A DNA stretch of 28,969 bases from a virus: positions 1-28,969 of IMG/VR virus record IMGVR_UViG_3300023119_000089. One strand, written 5' to 3'. The notes below the pieces were generated by a model. It saw nothing but the letters and a program-made list of their open reading frames with translations. It was not told the origin of the DNA and ran no database searches. Position numbers and translations under genes: made by a program. Positions 20,229-26,375 of the stretch are shown piece by piece (position 1 is the first letter of the stretch; every line of letters begins with the position of its first letter).

Positions 20229-20771
20229 CTAGCGGTGAAGATTCTTCACATAAGGGAGAACATGTGGAACCAGTTCAGCGAGAACCTTTACGTCCTGCTC
20301 GCAATGGACGACAACCTCATCCATCGCACCCTTATCCAGCGTCGCCGCTAACTGCCATTGCTCCCAAGAGATCGGAGTCTTGGCTTCACCTAAGTCGAAG
20401 AACTTCTGCGCGTTATCCAACTTAGCGGAACCAATACGCATCGAGGCTGAGTTCAAATACCAGCGGGTATCCATGTGCCACTCGACATGAATGGGTCGCT
20501 CTCCGTGCTTGGCTAGTCGAGCGTTCACGAATGGCACATCGAACAACTTCGAGTTGTGACCGACGATGAGTTTGTATTTCTCAAGGTGGTTGCGACAGGC
20601 GACGGCTAGTTTCTTGTCGTCTATCTTGGTTCGCCCCTTCCAGGGCTGCTCATCAGCACGGAAGGTGGTGACTTCACCTGTCTGACCATCGAGGAATGAA
20701 ACGCAAAGCATTCTCCCCATCAGTCCTTTAAGGTCGGTCGTCTCTATGTCGAATACGACGCTTGGAATCAT
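20229..20771 (-). CDS. DEDD-family 3'-5' exonuclease
   Basis: A 180-residue RNase H-fold nuclease (DnaQ/YprB-like). Exo I is VVFDIETTD with Asp8 and Glu10, Exo II is GHNSKLFDVPFV with Asp78, and Exo III is VVHCEQDVKVL with His155 and Asp159. The third motif has His three residues before Asp where DEDDy enzymes have Tyr, so the subtype is uncertain. Two metal ions would be held by the Asp and Glu residues. It stands alone without a polymerase domain, so it may work with a host polymerase or in DNA or RNA processing. ATG preceded by GGAGAAGTTGA; it overlaps the MazG-like gene by 4 bases. Confidence 0.8.
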   Translation of the reverse strand: MIPSVVFDIETTDLKGLMGRMLCVSFLDGQTGEVTTFRADEQPWKGRTKIDDKKLAVACRNHLEKYKLIVGHNSKLFDVPFVNARLAKHGERPIHVEWHMDTRWYLNSASMRIGSAKLDNAQKFFDLGEAKTPISWEQWQLAATLDKGAMDEVVVHCEQDVKVLAELVPHVLPYVKNLHR

Positions 20772-21049
20772 TCAACTTCTCCGATCTTGTCTGACCACCT
20801 GGCGATAGTCAGGTCAAGGCCGACGAGATATGTGATCGCATCAGCCACTTCTTGTCGTAGTTCAAGAAGGATTCGGTGTGGGTCGAACTCTTCCATCTTC
20901 TGATGAGTGCCCTCGTCGTATTCACGGGAGCCAGCATCGAGAAGCCTGAAGCGTGAGTAGGCGCACGCTCGTCTGTGGTAACTAGCAAACTGCTCGGGCG
21001 TAAGCCCGAAGTGAGGTGGCGTGGGGGGTGGTGGAGTGGGAATGGTCAC
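20768..21049 (-). CDS. MazG-like nucleotide pyrophosphohydrolase-type protein
   Basis: A 93-residue protein with a Pro-rich start (TIPTPPPPTPPHFG) and a helical domain including AYSRFRLLDAGSREYDEGTH and ILLELRQEVADAITYLVGLD. The motif E-L-x-x-E-x-x-D (Glu63, Glu67, Asp70) is the metal-binding signature of all-alpha NTP pyrophosphohydrolases (MazG/dUTPase-2 type), which hydrolyse (d)NTPs to monophosphates. A short single-domain form is usual in phages. The GTG start has GGAGGACTC upstream. It overlaps both neighbours by 4 bases, so it is co-translated with primase and exonuclease; nucleotide-pool control is the likely role. Confidence 0.65.
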   Translation of the reverse strand: MTIPTPPPPTPPHFGLTPEQFASYHRRACAYSRFRLLDAGSREYDEGTHQKMEEFDPHRILLELRQEVADAITYLVGLDLTIARWSDKIGEVE

Positions 21050-21705
21050 GAGTCCTCCAATTGCTGACCGATCAGATCAGAAAAGTGCTCGCTACCGTAT
21101 GTCTGAATTGTACTATTTACATCCTGTCCAGCAGGCAGCGACACGCGGATAGCATTCGGAATAGTTTCGGCTAAGAACTTGCCGAACTCATCCCCAGGAT
21201 TACGGTCGTTGCCTTCCTTCTGATCGTTGTCGGTGACCACGACCACCTTGCTGAACCCGTCGAAGCAGCGAGTGAAGTGCGGTTTCCAGCCGTTCACGCC
21301 AGGACTAGCGACAGCAGGGAACCCAGCGACGGTGGCTGCCACAGCGTCCAGTTCCCCCTCCACCACCAGCACCCAACTGACACTCTGATGCAGAGCGGAA
21401 ACGTTGAAGAGATGCTGACGCTGACCGGAAGGGGAGTCGTATTTCGGTAAGTCATCCGAAGCCAGCCGCCTGAACTTGTAAGCAACAACCCCGCTGGGAG
21501 TGCAGTAGGGAATCGACAAGGTGCCACGGAATCTGTCTTCGTGACCAGGAGCAACGACATCGACGTACCCAAGTTTGAACTGTTGAATACCCTCGCTCAA
21601 GCCCCGCTTCCGCAGGTACTCCTCGGCTGGTGAACCAGGCATGGCTTCGTGGTAGGCATCAGCAGCCCGAGTCCACATATCAATCATCGACTGATTCGGC
21701 TTCAT
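21046..21705 (-). CDS. DnaG-type primase, TOPRIM half
   Basis: A 219-residue TOPRIM catalytic fragment. I chose the ATG at 21705, with GGGAGGTG 7 bases upstream, over a start at 21753 that runs further into the preceding gene. After a helical N-terminal part (MIDMWTRAADAYHEAMPGSP, then EEYLRKRGLSEG, typical of the primase region before TOPRIM) come VVEGELDAVAA (catalytic Glu and Asp near residues 116-120) and VVTDNDQKEGNDRNPGDEF (Asp pair near 158-161). TOPRIM domains hold Mg for RNA-primer synthesis. The CHC2 zinc-binding domain is encoded separately about 1 kb upstream (22725-23051), so a complete primase needs both products. No helicase domain is fused. Confidence 0.85.
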   Translation of the reverse strand: MKPNQSMIDMWTRAADAYHEAMPGSPAEEYLRKRGLSEGIQQFKLGYVDVVAPGHEDRFRGTLSIPYCTPSGVVAYKFRRLASDDLPKYDSPSGQRQHLFNVSALHQSVSWVLVVEGELDAVAATVAGFPAVASPGVNGWKPHFTRCFDGFSKVVVVTDNDQKEGNDRNPGDEFGKFLAETIPNAIRVSLPAGQDVNSTIQTYGSEHFSDLIGQQLEDS

Positions 21706-21907
21706 CACTAAACACCTCCCAAAGAGTTCGAGGTTCGATCTCTGTTCCGTCATGCCAAATGCGAACTACCATCGCGCAGACCTCTTCACCCGTGTACAAG
21801 GCTTCCTCTTCCCATTCACGCAATGGGAGTGGGTCATGTTCTATGCAGACTGGATCGCTGACCCAGCCCATCTTCAAGCCATGAACAAACCACTCATCGA
21901 AATCCAT
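21680..21907 (-). CDS. Actinophage-type hypothetical protein, 75 aa
   Basis: The ATG shares a base with the previous TAA (TAATG). The product (MDFDEWFVHGLKMGWVSDPV, then CIEHDPLPLREWEEEALYTG and EEVCAMVVRIW) contains the pattern 'GWvSdPvC..HD..P....E ... C...VRi', seen in a small protein family common in actinophage early regions (recalled, not searched). Paired Cys and His suggest a metal site. The function is not known. It overlaps the primase TOPRIM gene by 26 bases, with the primase ribosome-binding site inside it. Confidence 0.7.
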   Translation of the reverse strand: MDFDEWFVHGLKMGWVSDPVCIEHDPLPLREWEEEALYTGEEVCAMVVRIWHDGTEIEPRTLWEVFSDEAESVDD

Positions 21908-22089
21908 TACCGATTACGCTTCCTGTCCCTGGCAGGCCAGTCGAAAAGGGGCAACTCATTGCTGGGTAGATCGGGCCTGATCGAGTACCTGCCGCAGTCA
22001 CGGCTTACGCACCTAACCAGCAATCGGTAGCAATCTCTATTCGTTGGCCCTCCACAATGAGGACAAGTCACGGTCGTTTCGAGTTGCAC
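21907..22089 (-). CDS. Zinc-ribbon protein, 60 aa
   Basis: The GTG start follows GGAGGTAAAGG, a strong ribosome-binding site that lies in the end of the lysozyme-like gene; the two overlap by 22 bases. The product (MQLETTVTCPHCGGPTNRDC, then YRLLVRCVSRDCGRYSIRPD) has CPHC and a second Cys group (CVSRDCG), a classical zinc ribbon. The C-terminus is Pro- and Arg-rich (LPLFDWPARDRKRNR), possibly DNA- or RNA-binding. It lies between the lysozyme-like and actinophage-type genes in the interval that separates the two primase halves. Confidence 0.65.
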   Translation of the reverse strand: MQLETTVTCPHCGGPTNRDCYRLLVRCVSRDCGRYSIRPDLPSNELPLFDWPARDRKRNR

Positions 22090-22553
22090 CCTTTACCTCC
22101 ATTCCAATGAAACCAGCCGCCGCCGGTAACGGTGGCGACGAAACCTATGTCTTGCCAGTAGCCATGCCAGGTGTGGATGGGACGCTGTTGTAGTTCTATG
22201 CGAATCTTTTTGGCGTGCTCCTTGGGCATCCCGTTTCTTTTCAGTTCGCGTGAGACTGCGTAGGGCAGCCCGTGATTCCATTGCGAGTTAAGAAACTGCC
22301 AGCGTCCCGAGGCAGAAGACCTCGGGTTACGCGCACGAACTCCTGATTGAACGTTGTCGAGTGTGCCTCCGCTTTCGCGGTCAAGTACGCACGCTGCGAA
22401 CGGCTTCCATTTCTTAGGCACCTTGGCTGCCTCAGTTATCACATCTGAGAACGCGCCCTTGTGTGGCTTCTTAATGCTGATCTCTTGTGTGTGCAGGGTG
22501 TGATGATCGGGGCCACCGCCCATCACTGCTGCCAATACCAATGCTTCTATCAT
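22068..22553 (-). CDS. Lysozyme/transglycosylase-like protein, 161 aa
   Basis: I start at the ATG at 22553, preceded by GAAGAGGACGA and overlapping the upstream stop by 4 bases, not at 22694. The first 11 residues (MIEALVLAAVM) are hydrophobic but short; signal-peptide function is uncertain. The core (FAACVLDRESGGTLDNVQSG, then NPRSSASGRWQFLNSQWNHG and LPYAV) matches the lysozyme-like superfamily of lytic transglycosylases and phage muramidases, with Glu60 in LDRESGG as the likely catalytic acid. It would cut peptidoglycan. Its place inside the replication block, between the primase halves, is odd; lysis or virion entry enzymes normally sit in late genes. It could be a transferred cassette. 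Confidence 0.7.
   Translation of the reverse strand: MIEALVLAAVMGGGPDHHTLHTQEISIKKPHKGAFSDVITEAAKVPKKWKPFAACVLDRESGGTLDNVQSGVRARNPRSSASGRWQFLNSQWNHGLPYAVSRELKRNGMPKEHAKKIRIELQQRPIHTWHGYWQDIGFVATVTGGGWFHWNGGKGCNSKRP
22493..22500 (+). repeat. GCAGGGTG copy inside lysozyme-like gene
   Basis: A plus-strand copy that faces the minus-strand copy at 22731-22738. The two form 8-bp inverted ends around 246 bases containing the whole 56-residue gene. It lies in codons near the N-terminus of the lysozyme-like protein. Confidence 0.5.
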
Positions 22554-22720
22554 TCGTCCTCTTCGGGGTAGCGGTCGATGAAGGCTGGGTCTGGTGCGAA
22601 ACCAGCGAGCGTGTGGTCGCTCGTCCCCAACTTGTCTGTGCCTGCCTCTTCCTCGACTTCGGAAGTGAGGGACAGGTGAATGTCGAGAGTCCAACCGAGG
22701 GCATCCATTGTCAGTCGCAT
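22550..22720 (-). CDS. Small actinophage-type protein, 56 aa
   Basis: A 56-residue frame starting right after the junction motif that ends the CHC2 gene; the second ATG (22708) is also possible. The product (MRLTMDALGWTLDIHLSLTS, then EVEEEAGTDKLGTSDHTLAG and PAFIDRYPEEDE) resembles short 'MRLTLDlyGWtLdihL' proteins seen in actinophage early regions, function unknown. It overlaps the lysozyme-like start by 4 bases. Opposite-frame ORFs over this place are shadows. It is flanked by inverted copies of GCAGGGTG (22493 and 22731), so it may be a mobile small-gene unit. Confidence 0.65.
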   Translation of the reverse strand: MRLTMDALGWTLDIHLSLTSEVEEEAGTDKLGTSDHTLAGFAPDPAFIDRYPEEDE

Positions 22721-22738
22721 ATCCCTAGATCACCCTGC
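22721..22738 (-). repeat. Extended junction motif at the primase split
   Basis: Read leftward, GCAGGGTGATCTAGGGAT supplies the stop codon (TAG) of the CHC2 gene, and the next start codon overlaps its last bases. Sixteen of 18 positions equal the copy at 25957-25974 that ends the N-terminal half of the split nuclease. Confidence 0.65.
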
Positions 22739-23051
22739 GTAGAGTCGGAGGAACCCAGCGTTTACTTTGTTTCTTTACTGATCGCCTAGTCGGAGCAGAC
22801 TTTCTTCCTGTCAAAGCCTCGATGTAACGCATGGCCTCGACGTAAGTGATGCCCTCCCTATCCATAACTATCTGTGCAGCAGTCCCGCCTGACCCGCAGG
22901 CGTGACAGAACCAGACACCTTTACTTCTATTGATTGATGCCGACGCATGAGCGTCGTCGTGGCTTGGGCAGTTGTACGCTCGCTCGCCGTACCCTGGTTC
23001 GGGTAGTTCGTAATGTTCGAGCACAGCAATCAGGTCGTCTTCTTGGCTCAC
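22725..23051 (-). CDS. DnaG-type primase, CHC2 zinc-binding half
   Basis: A 108-residue protein with the primase zinc-binding domain: Cys28 and His31 in NCPSHDD and Cys49 and Cys52 in VWFCHACGSGG, plus SASINRSKGVWFC typical of the CHC2 beta sheet. The helix after it (AAQIVMDREGITYVEAMRYI) matches the conserved 'd.i.fvm..eg.sf.eA' of DnaG. The CHC2 domain recognises template for primer start. The protein then ends in a basic tail (RRSVKKQSKRWVPPTLRRVI) whose last codons are the junction motif. The TOPRIM half lies at 21046-21705, so two polypeptides must cooperate. The GTG start overlaps the upstream stop (GTGA). Confidence 0.85.
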   Translation of the reverse strand: MSQEDDLIAVLEHYELPEPGYGERAYNCPSHDDAHASASINRSKGVWFCHACGSGGTAAQIVMDREGITYVEAMRYIEALTGRKSAPTRRSVKKQSKRWVPPTLRRVI

Positions 23052-23407
23052 GATTCACCCAGCATCCGTATCAACTCAAGAAGCGTGTCCAGATTCATGG
23101 TGACCCTGGCCTCACCGATGCCTTTCTGCCTGGTCTTCGTAGCAACAACAGGGATCGTGGGAACTCCGTACTTCAGTTCGTAGTTGCATGATTCGACATC
23201 TGCTTGACGAAGCCACTCACTCATGTCTTGCTTCTTCACGTTCTTGGCTTCGATAACGATGGTCAGCGCCTTCAGTATGAGAGCGACATCGCCGATATCT
23301 TTTGCTCCGGCACGGGGTAAGCGCCGTGCCTTCATCAATGCTTCGTTGAGGTAATCCTCTAGGTCAACCTCGAACTTCGTTCCCTTTGCCTTGTTGTAGG
23401 AACTCAT
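23048..23407 (-). CDS. PD-(D/E)XK nuclease, resolvase-like
   Basis: A 119-residue nuclease of the PD-(D/E)XK fold resembling Hjc/archaeal-type Holliday junction resolvases found in phages: KGTKFEVDLEDYLNE with Glu13, then ARRLPRAGAKDIGDVALI with Asp40, and VIEAKNVKK with Glu53 and Lys55. A basic helix follows (MSEWLRQADVESCNYELK), and a final 'kygVPtipVVatKtR.k.iGea.V.m' strand-helix. It likely cleaves branched DNA during recombination or before packaging. The start is an ATG with CGAGGGGCAAGAA upstream; it overlaps WhiB by 4 bases. Confidence 0.75.
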   Translation of the reverse strand: MSSYNKAKGTKFEVDLEDYLNEALMKARRLPRAGAKDIGDVALILKALTIVIEAKNVKKQDMSEWLRQADVESCNYELKYGVPTIPVVATKTRQKGIGEARVTMNLDTLLELIRMLGES

Positions 23408-23805
23408 TTCTTGCCCCTCGAATTCAGCCCTCTTGACTTCAACTCATCTCGAATCCGCTGGTTATTCCGTGCGTTGCGCTCTAGTCGCCGATCATTGACC
23501 GCTTTCTTGTGAGCCGCATGATTCTCAATCGCTGCGTCTATCCGCTGAAGCATCTGATCTACTAGTAGTGAGCGGTCAGGCTTCGCTCGCTTCTTGTACT
23601 TGGGCAGGAGGGTCACTCGATCCCAATGGGTCATGCCACCCCATACTCCGAACTCTTCTTCTTGATCGAATGATGCAGTCATACATTCCTTCTGGACTGG
23701 GCATTGGGCGCAGATCTTGACGGCATCCCATTCCTGTCCTGGGTAGTCGGGAAACCAAACTTCTGGGTCAACCGATCGACACGTTGCTTGCTCTACCCAA
23801 TCCAT
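23404..23805 (-). CDS. WhiB-family iron-sulfur regulator
   Basis: A 133-residue WhiB-like protein. It has the four cluster cysteines Cys9 (ATCRSVDPEVWFPD), Cys32, Cys35 (ICAQCPVQ) and Cys41 (KECMTAS), and the GVWGG turn at residues 53-57. WhiB proteins bind a [4Fe-4S] cluster and, with the sigma factor, contact promoter DNA; they occur only in Actinobacteria and their phages, where they can repress host whiB2 and block superinfection. The C-terminal 70 residues are Arg/Lys/Asn-rich (HKKAVNDRRLERNARNNQRI), a longer basic tail than usual that may bind DNA. The ATG follows AGAGGCGTGA and overlaps the helicase end by 13 bases. Confidence 0.92.
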   Translation of the reverse strand: MDWVEQATCRSVDPEVWFPDYPGQEWDAVKICAQCPVQKECMTASFDQEEEFGVWGGMTHWDRVTLLPKYKKRAKPDRSLLVDQMLQRIDAAIENHAAHKKAVNDRRLERNARNNQRIRDELKSRGLNSRGKK

Positions 23806-24620
23806 TCACGCCTCTTCTTGGCGGTCTCAAGATCTTGCAAAGTGTTGAATAGAGACATGGATTCAGGATCGACGTACACCGTGACCGGATCATCTGCGTA
23901 TGGGTCTGCCTTGCCGTCTCGGTTCTTGACCGCCGCAATGTGGTAGCGAGGCCCATCCATTGCGATAGTGAGGATTACCTCGGGAAGGGCGTTGACCTTT
24001 CCCATCGTTGCCTTCATAGGTGAAGGCTGCGTTGGTTGTCCTTGGCTTTCAGATGTGTGATGCAAGACGAGTACGGCGCTGAGCGTGTCTCGGGCAAGGG
24101 TGTGAAGAGCACGAAGCCCATCACGCAGTCCAGTCCACTCGTTGTCGTGCATGGCCTGGATATTCGACAAGTTATCTACAACGATCAGTTCGGGGCATCG
24201 CCCGAACATCTCAATCCAGGCGTAGCACTCTTCGTAAATGTCATCGAGCGTTGGTGCTGGGTTGGTCTGAATCCTGATGCGGTTGGACAGATCCCACAGG
24301 CTGTCAACCATTGCGGGGTCGTCCTCGTCGAACGCACGCATCTTCTTGACGGTCGATACCGTCTCTTTCATATGCACAGCAAGGGCACGATTAACAATCG
24401 TTCCTTCGTCAGAGTCGGCGCTGAAGTACAAGCACTCGACTCCGCTGGTTATGGCGTACCAAAGAGCAGCAAGAGTTTTTCCTCGACCAGGCTGTCCTGC
24501 TAAGACATGCAGTTGCCCACGCCTAAAGCGGATACCCGCTTCGTGAACGAGAGGCAGGAACGGAGGCAGTTCTTCGCCTGCCTCCGAACCGGCAACAACA
24601 ACCTGAAGAAGACTTCTCAC
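23793..24620 (-). CDS. RecA/DnaB-like replicative helicase ATPase
   Basis: A 275-residue P-loop ATPase of the RecA/DnaB type. Walker A is AGQPGRGKT at residues 41-49, an acidic motif YFSADSDEGTIVNRAL is near 65-80, Walker B is LIVVDN at 145-150, then LVLHHTSES and an arginine-finger-like region toward the end. It lacks the DnaB N-terminal domain, as do many short actinophage 'DnaB-like' helicases and Twinkle-type cores. It likely unwinds the fork and works with the split primase. The GTG start overlaps the upstream stop. A RadA-like recombination role is the alternative. Confidence 0.8.
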   Translation of the reverse strand: MRSLLQVVVAGSEAGEELPPFLPLVHEAGIRFRRGQLHVLAGQPGRGKTLAALWYAITSGVECLYFSADSDEGTIVNRALAVHMKETVSTVKKMRAFDEDDPAMVDSLWDLSNRIRIQTNPAPTLDDIYEECYAWIEMFGRCPELIVVDNLSNIQAMHDNEWTGLRDGLRALHTLARDTLSAVLVLHHTSESQGQPTQPSPMKATMGKVNALPEVILTIAMDGPRYHIAAVKNRDGKADPYADDPVTVYVDPESMSLFNTLQDLETAKKRREWIG

Positions 24621-25105
24621 GACGTAACGGGCAACTTCGGCAGATCGGAAGTGTCGTACTTGTCAGGAGTCCATTTCATCCATGCGCTCTTGGCAGCCTG
24701 ACCACGGATCTTTCCGCTGGCAACGTCAGGAGTCACCCATTGGGAGTACATGTTTCCTGACTGTTGAGCGCGAGACCACTTCAAGACTGCTTTCTCACCA
24801 GCATCGGTAAGCGGTGCGTTCGAGCGGTCGTAGACGAACCAAGTGTTGTCGAACTTCTTATCGACACGACCGTCGTATTCCGTCCCGTTCTGGTCACCGT
24901 CATCGCTGGCAACGACACCTGCATCCTTGAGATTCTGTGTCGCCTGCTCAACGGTAGGAGCCTGACCTTCGATGCGCTCCTTGATGCGAAGCAGAGATTC
25001 GTATGACGCAAGAAACTCTTCTTCGGTGTCACCACGGGCGGTGAGTAGGTCGTTACCACGACCGACCTTGGTTGTGTACGAGAACAGGTGTTCGTTCGCG
25101 CTCAT
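24617..25105 (-). CDS. Replication-block hypothetical protein, 162 aa
   Basis: A 162-residue protein between nuclease and helicase, starting at an ATG after AAAGGAAACAA. The N-terminal part (HLFSYTTKVGRGNDLLTARG, then DTEEEFLASYESLLRIKERI) looks like an actinophage family with the 'nLltvRGdT.eEF..n' pattern. The centre is acidic, and the C-terminal part has aromatic and Lys residues (KWTPDKYDTSDLPKLP). No catalytic motif. Position next to a Cas4-like nuclease and helicase suggests single-strand binding or annealing support, but this is inference only. It overlaps both neighbours by 4 bases. Confidence 0.7.
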   Translation of the reverse strand: MSANEHLFSYTTKVGRGNDLLTARGDTEEEFLASYESLLRIKERIEGQAPTVEQATQNLKDAGVVASDDGDQNGTEYDGRVDKKFDNTWFVYDRSNAPLTDAGEKAVLKWSRAQQSGNMYSQWVTPDVASGKIRGQAAKSAWMKWTPDKYDTSDLPKLPVTS

Positions 25106-25767
25106 TTGTTTCCTTTCATTTGGAGGGGGTATTTATCTGACAAAAATCCGTTGGCTGCTTGGCAGTAGTCCTTGACGGAGCACCAGCCGCAATGCATGTC
25201 AACGTTCGGAGCGAAGAGACCGAGAGACATTTGAGCGTGCGTGGTGGAGAACCAGCCGTCAAAGAAGTCTTCATCCCAATGGGACAGGTCGATCCGGTCG
25301 CCGATCTCTCCCTTGCGCGTCATGTAGTACGCGCCACGGTCAATCTCCATGCCGGTCGCTCGCTTGATACCGGCTCGATACAGGGCTAACTGCAACGCAG
25401 AGTGCGGAGTGTTCTTGCCTGTCTTGAAGTCAACAATCCAATGCTGATCTCGCTCGTCTTGGAAGATTCCATCGACGAACATCTTGATCGGCACGCCACC
25501 GAACTGCGTCTCAACACCCCACTCGATTCCAGGCCGGTCGTCGGGCATGGTCGCTACGCGCCAACCACTTTCCTCGTACCACTTGACGTAATCTTCGATT
25601 TGTCGAAGACCCTCGTTCATCCAGAAGTCAACGTCTTCACCGTCAGGCAGAGCCTTGGTCTTACGACCACCGACCTTGAACTCTGAGACTGGGTAGCCGC
25701 TATCGGTCTCAGCCTTGGCTAGTTCGGAGCGGAACTCACCGCTCCACATCTCACTAAGTTGCGTCAC
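25102..25767 (-). CDS. Cas4/RecB-like nuclease, catalytic C-terminal half
   Basis: A PD-(D/E)XK exonuclease part of 221 residues. I chose the GTG at 25767, with GGAGAGACAA upstream, over a TTG at 25788. The catalytic residues are Asp99 in MFVDGIFQD, Asp113 and Lys115 in HWIVDFKTGK, and a Gln in LQLALYRAG. Near the end, CGWCSVKDYC provides three of the four cysteines that bind an Fe-S cluster in Cas4/AddB-type nucleases. The missing N-terminal Cys and the GSxxH motif are in the separate ORF 25953-26189. Typical family members hold both parts in one chain. It probably resects DNA ends in recombination. No CRISPR array is present. Confidence 0.85.
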   Translation of the reverse strand: MTQLSEMWSGEFRSELAKAETDSGYPVSEFKVGGRKTKALPDGEDVDFWMNEGLRQIEDYVKWYEESGWRVATMPDDRPGIEWGVETQFGGVPIKMFVDGIFQDERDQHWIVDFKTGKNTPHSALQLALYRAGIKRATGMEIDRGAYYMTRKGEIGDRIDLSHWDEDFFDGWFSTTHAQMSLGLFAPNVDMHCGWCSVKDYCQAANGFLSDKYPLQMKGNK

Positions 25768-25969
25768 TTGTCTCTCCAATGTGGTCAATCTCGGTTGGCA
25801 GGGTCACGGGGTAGTCGCAGGCGACGCACTTGACGTAGTGCAGGTCGCGGGTCAGGTACCAAGAGATCTGCCCCTGCTCGTCGAAGCGAACGTGAGTGAC
25901 GAACGTGTCACCCAGACAGTTGGGGCAGTACCTCGAAGGGCGTGCATAGAGATTAGATCCCTCTATCAC
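25754..25969 (-). CDS. Zinc-ribbon protein inserted between nuclease halves
   Basis: A 71-residue frame with its GTG start inside the junction motif (25957-25974). It contains CPNCLGDTFVTHVRFD and CVACDYPVTLP, two Cys-x2-Cys knuckles 34 residues apart, a standard zinc ribbon. It overlaps the N-terminal nuclease half by 17 bases and the C-terminal half by 14. The region 25798-25974 is bounded by inverted GCAGGGT/ACCCTGC. It may be a late arrival that divided the nuclease gene, or it may have evolved to bridge the two halves. It has no close resemblance to other zinc-ribbon genes here. Confidence 0.7.
   Translation of the reverse strand: MIEGSNLYARPSRYCPNCLGDTFVTHVRFDEQGQISWYLTRDLHYVKCVACDYPVTLPTEIDHIGETSDAT
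25798..25805 (+). repeat. Near copy GCAGGGTC facing the junction motif at 25957-25974
   Basis: Seven bases of the motif (GCAGGGT) on the plus strand face the minus-strand copy 170 bases away. Together they bound most of the zinc-ribbon gene that interrupts the nuclease. With only 7 bp this could be chance. Confidence 0.4.
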
Positions 25970-26189
25970 CCTGCACCTGCTCCAAATAAAAACCCTTGTT
26001 CAGTTGCTCGATGACAGAGTGGATCGCACTACCGGCGCATAGATACACGGCTGGCTTGCGATCCACCTGCTCAACCTTCTCCAAGTACCACTGGTGCTGG
26101 CACCGGAGCCAGGTCGTGACCTGACTGTGTGACAGGTGTGTTGGTCGTTCAGCCAAGGGGTGCCTCCACTTGTATGTAGTCCCAATCAT
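25953..26189 (-). CDS. Cas4/RecB-like nuclease, N-terminal half
   Basis: A 78-residue protein equal to the start of Cas4/RecB-like phage nucleases: LSHSQVTTWLRCQHQWYLEK with Cys30 (the single N-terminal Fe-S ligand) and CAGSAIHSVIEQLN with His57 (the GSxxH motif). The usual continuation (about 15-25 residues, then a W..EF helix and the DxK core) is absent here but begins in the ORF at 25102-25767. The last codons are the junction motif. The two halves would need to form a heterodimer to make the complete active site and cluster. The ATG at 26189 lies within the previous gene (41-base overlap), with GAAGG upstream. Confidence 0.8.
   Translation of the reverse strand: MIGTTYKWRHPLAERPTHLSHSQVTTWLRCQHQWYLEKVEQVDRKPAVYLCAGSAIHSVIEQLNKGFYLEQVQGDRGI
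25957..25974 (-). repeat. Extended junction motif at the nuclease split
   Basis: Read leftward, GCAGGGTGATAGAGGGAT encodes the last residues (QGDRG) of the N-terminal nuclease half and holds the GTG start of the inserted zinc-ribbon gene. It differs at two positions from the copy at the primase split (22721-22738). Confidence 0.65.
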
Positions 26190-26355
26190 CGCAGCCTTCG
26201 GCGCTCAGGCCGTCGCAATTCCCTTGCTCAGTCACGAGGGAGAATCCCATGCGAGCAGCAAGGTTGAGTTCATCTTTGACTTCTTCTTGATCCGTGTACC
26301 ACGGGTACAGGACGAGGACATGCGAGCAGTCCTCAGACAGGTACATCCTGGTCAT
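26149..26355 (-). CDS. First gene of leftward early block, 68 aa
   Basis: The ATG at 26355 has GGGGGAGAAAAGC upstream and lies 32 bases downstream of the promoter's -10, so it is the leading gene; the longer frame to 26415 would start upstream of transcription. The product (MTRMYLSEDCSHVLVLYPWY, then TDQEEVKDELNLAARMGFSL and VTEQGNCDGLSAEGCDDWDY) is acidic with a beta-alpha-beta layout. No family is recognised. It overlaps the nuclease N-terminal half by 41 bases. First early genes often encode regulators or host-takeover proteins, but the sequence gives no specific sign. Confidence 0.65.
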   Translation of the reverse strand: MTRMYLSEDCSHVLVLYPWYTDQEEVKDELNLAARMGFSLVTEQGNCDGLSAEGCDDWDYIQVEAPLG

Positions 26356-26375
26356 GCTTTTCTCCCCCAACATCC

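Noticed and set aside
22471-22704. 77-residue minus-strand ORF
   Set aside because: Out of frame with the coupled 56-residue and lysozyme-like genes, Ser/Thr/Arg-rich without a domain or ribosome-binding site.
25102-26189. CRISPR-associated Cas4 and a CRISPR system
   Set aside because: No CRISPR repeats or other cas genes are seen; Cas4-like nucleases are common recombination enzymes of actinophages.
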